Part shown: positions 7,070 through 8,369 of the stretch, one piece after another | Numbering within the stretch: the first letter of the stretch is position 1 | Layout: each line of letters starts with the position of its first letter | Assembly (NCBI GenBank): GCA_021813595.1 | Contig: JAKAKF010000121.1 | Location: forward strand, 1 to 8,369 | Reading direction: 5' to 3' | DNA: 8,369 bases | From: a bacterium | Lineage (GTDB): Bacteria; SZUA-79; Acidulodesulfobacterales; Acidulodesulfobacteraceae | Translations under genes and position numbers: made by a program | The notes under the pieces: generated by a model | Database searches by the model: none | What the model was told of the DNA's origin: nothing | The model's input: the letters and a program-made list of their open reading frames with translations, nothing else

Positions 7070-8086
7070 TCATTCTAATGTTTTAGATTTTTTTAATAAT
7101 TTCTTTACTTCACGGTCAAAATCAGACTCAATCGGCTGAATTTTATTATATTCTTTATATTCTTTTAAGGCTTTTTTATCTGCCTTTTCTTTTGAAATTT
7201 GTCCTTTACTGTTAAGTATTTTGAATTCATTAAAATCCAAAAATTTATTAACACTCCCCGCAAACTCCGACATAGTAAAGGTTTTACGGTTTTCTATAAT
7301 GTTTTCTATATAATCGAAGAAGCCTGAAACAGTTCTCTCAAGTTTCTTAATCTCTGTTTCTTTCAAATAATTTTTAGCGACCGTTACGTCAATAGGAAGA
7401 ATCCTGCCTTTTGGCGCATTCTTCCATGTTGTAAGTCCCATATAAGGCTTGTCTTTATCGGCTTTTAAGTTAATAATTTCGGCGGCTGTCCTACCGGTGA
7501 TAGCAAAATGAAACTTATTCTGAATCGTCGCAAAAAATTCTTTCGTTGTATCGGAATGCGGGTCATAATCAATGCTGCACTCGGCAAAGATATCGGTAAT
7601 CTGCTGATATATACGCCTTTCGCTCGCCCGTATAGAGCGGACTCTTTCCAGTAACTCTTTAAAATAATCCCTGCCAAAAAACCGCTCGCCCTGTTTAAGC
7701 CGTTCATCGTCAATAGCAAAGCCCTTTACGATATATTCTTTTAAAACTTTAGTAGCCCAGATTCTAAACTGGGTGGCTCTTCTAGAATTTACCCTGTAAC
7801 CAACGGCTATAATAGCGTCAAGGTTATAATGTTTTATATCGTAACTTTTGCTATCAGATGCAGTTATCCGGAAATTCCGGATAACTGCATCTTCTATTAA
7901 TTCACTGCTTGCAAAAATATTCTTTAAATGTTCATTTATCGTACGAACATCCACTCCGAACAATTCCGCCATCATTTTTTGCGTAAGCCATAAGGTTTCA
8001 TCCAGTAAAAATACCTCTAATTTTATATCACCGTCCGGCGTGGTATAAAGGATAAAATTTCCAGATTTTTGTAATTTATTATACAT
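7070..8086 (-). CDS. rhuM: RhuM family protein
   Basis: This complete 338-residue protein matches the RhuM family along its full length. The N-terminus reads ILYTTPDGDIKLEVFLLDETLW (split here: ILYTTPDGD at 12-20, then IKLEVFLLDETLWLTQ). A helix-turn-helix-like stretch follows (LTQKMMAELFGVDVRTINEH, 34-53). Next come the hallmark HYNLDAIIAVGYRVNS (86-101) and FRIWATKVLKEY (107-118). Residues about 199-285 hold the conserved C-terminal block (TAAEIINLKAD, MGLTTWK, VAKNYL and the MSEFAGSVNKFLDF stretch). The family was named from a Salmonella pathogenicity-island gene. Its biochemical role is not established, but members commonly sit beside restriction systems and in islands. Start ATG is at 8084-8086, with a weak ribosome-binding site. 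It is the first gene of the insert, behind a good promoter, and 74 bp upstream of the restriction gene, so co-transcription is likely. A perfect palindrome runs through codons 65-77. The tail is lysine-rich. Confidence 0.93.
   Translation of the reverse strand: MYNKLQKSGNFILYTTPDGDIKLEVFLLDETLWLTQKMMAELFGVDVRTINEHLKNIFASSELIEDAVIRNFRITASDSKSYDIKHYNLDAIIAVGYRVNSRRATQFRIWATKVLKEYIVKGFAIDDERLKQGERFFGRDYFKELLERVRSIRASERRIYQQITDIFAECSIDYDPHSDTTKEFFATIQNKFHFAITGRTAAEIINLKADKDKPYMGLTTWKNAPKGRILPIDVTVAKNYLKETEIKKLERTVSGFFDYIENIIENRKTFTMSEFAGSVNKFLDFNEFKILNSKGQISKEKADKKALKEYKEYNKIQPIESDFDREVKKLLKKSKTLE
7856..7892. repeat. Perfect 18-bp-arm palindrome inside rhuM
   Basis: The left arm AGATGCAGTTATCCGGAA (7856-7873) is followed by a single A (7874) and then the exact reverse complement TTCCGGATAACTGCATCT (7875-7892). 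It lies wholly within the rhuM coding sequence and spans codons 65-77 (EDAVIRNFRITAS). As RNA it would form a very stable hairpin near the 5' end of the message. Because of the symmetry, the plus strand reads DAVIRKFRITAS in one frame, almost the same peptide. The segment matches the length of RhuM homologues as I remember them, so it does not look like an in-frame insertion. Confidence 0.95.
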
Positions 8087-8134
8087 AAATATTTTTCAAT
8101 TTAATTTATCGATTAATCAGCCGGTCTATCGGTA

Positions 8135-8163
8135 ATTATATGTAATAGTCGTCTTTTTATCAA
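8135..8163 (-). promoter_or_regulatory. Sigma70-type promoter for rhuM and the inserted genes
   Basis: In the 140-bp gap between the mnmE stop and the rhuM start, the minus strand holds TTGATA (8158-8163), a 17-nt spacer, and a perfect TATAAT (8135-8140). This is a near-consensus housekeeping promoter. Transcription should begin around 8128, giving a leader of about 42 nt before the rhuM ATG. An 8-bp palindrome GATTAATC (8111-8118) sits shortly downstream of the predicted start and could be an operator. The rest of the gap has a weak CGATAT/ATATCG inverted repeat but no U-tract, so I see no terminator for mnmE. Confidence 0.7.
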
Positions 8164-8226
8164 CAGGCATTATTATCCGATATTGGACGGCATTCATATC
8201 GTATGGATGGTTAAATAAGGCGGGTT

Positions 8227-8369
8227 TTATTTGCCTATGCAGAATTCTTTGAAAAGCATATCCAGAACGTCTTCGCCGGTTACCCCGCCGACAATTTCGT
8301 CAAGAGCGTTAATGCCGTCTCTCATGTCTATCGATATTAATTCGAGCGGACGGCCTTCTATGAACTTTT
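8227..8369 (-). CDS. mnmE: MnmE (TrmE/ThdF), tRNA-modification GTPase, C-terminal 46 residues
   Basis: The gene enters from the right edge of the window; only the last 46 codons and the stop (TAA at 8227-8229) are seen. The readable protein includes LELISIDMRDGINALDEIVG and GEDVLDMLFKEFCIGK at the C-terminus. The terminal C-I-G-K tetrapeptide is the family hallmark; its cysteine is needed for the modification reaction. MnmE is a GTPase that pairs with MnmG to build cmnm5 groups on U34 of tRNAs. The next gene in the same direction would normally be mnmG, but here it lies beyond almost 8 kb of other genes. The last 18 bases, TTCTGCATAGGCAAATAA, correspond to the site where the Salmonella island SGI1 integrates. 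Confidence 0.97.
   Translation of the reverse strand, partial: KFIEGRPLELISIDMRDGINALDEIVGGVTGEDVLDMLFKEFCIGK

Noticed and set aside
7848..8048. Plus-strand frame containing DAVIRKFRITAS, which resembles RhuM
   Set aside because: The resemblance is produced by the perfect palindrome in rhuM; the rest of the frame is antisense of rhuM and matches nothing.
8166..8210. CGATAT / ATATCG inverted repeat downstream of mnmE as a terminator
   Set aside because: The stem is only 6 bp and no U-tract follows in the direction of transcription.

Overview
The window is a piece of a bacterial chromosome with every gene on the minus strand. It is bounded by two tRNA-modification genes: the 3' end of mnmE (positions 8227-8369, read first in transcription order) and the 5' end of mnmG (positions 1-241, read last). 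These genes are neighbours in many bacteria, and MnmE and MnmG form one complex that modifies the wobble uridine (U34) of tRNAs. Here 7,985 bases separate them. The mnmG fragment is about 56% G+C by hand count, while much of the intervening DNA is clearly more AT-rich (about 25-45% in most lines), which fits acquired DNA. The host is a bacterium of roughly intermediate G+C. I cannot name the phylum from this sequence.

Transcription order is mnmE, rhuM, a 1747-residue type ISP-like restriction-modification enzyme, an ATPase with a nuclease-like tail, then mnmG. A good sigma70-type promoter (TTGATA, 17-nt spacer, TATAAT) lies in the 140-bp gap before rhuM. Weaker promoter candidates precede the restriction gene and the ATPase gene. 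No integrase, transposase, CRISPR array, tRNA or convincing terminator is visible. All gaps are under 150 bp.

The central protein carries in one chain an Mrr-like nuclease, an SF2 DEAH helicase/translocase, an N6-adenine methyltransferase and a target-recognition region. This is the layout of single-polypeptide type ISP enzymes such as LlaGI and LlaBIII. It then continues about 150 residues into a LexA/CI-like S24 peptidase domain with an apparent Ser-Lys dyad. That fusion is the most interesting protein-level feature: it suggests a restriction enzyme whose activity or stability could be tied to the RecA/SOS state of the cell. RhuM-family proteins are often found next to restriction systems. 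The ATPase (archaeal ATPase-type P-loop, winged helix, DUF234-like PD-(D/E)xK tail) could be a further defence effector or a separate passenger.

The most interesting DNA-level feature is a perfect inverted repeat (18-bp arms, 1-bp centre) inside rhuM. It is written through a conserved protein segment, so both strands encode nearly the same peptide there.
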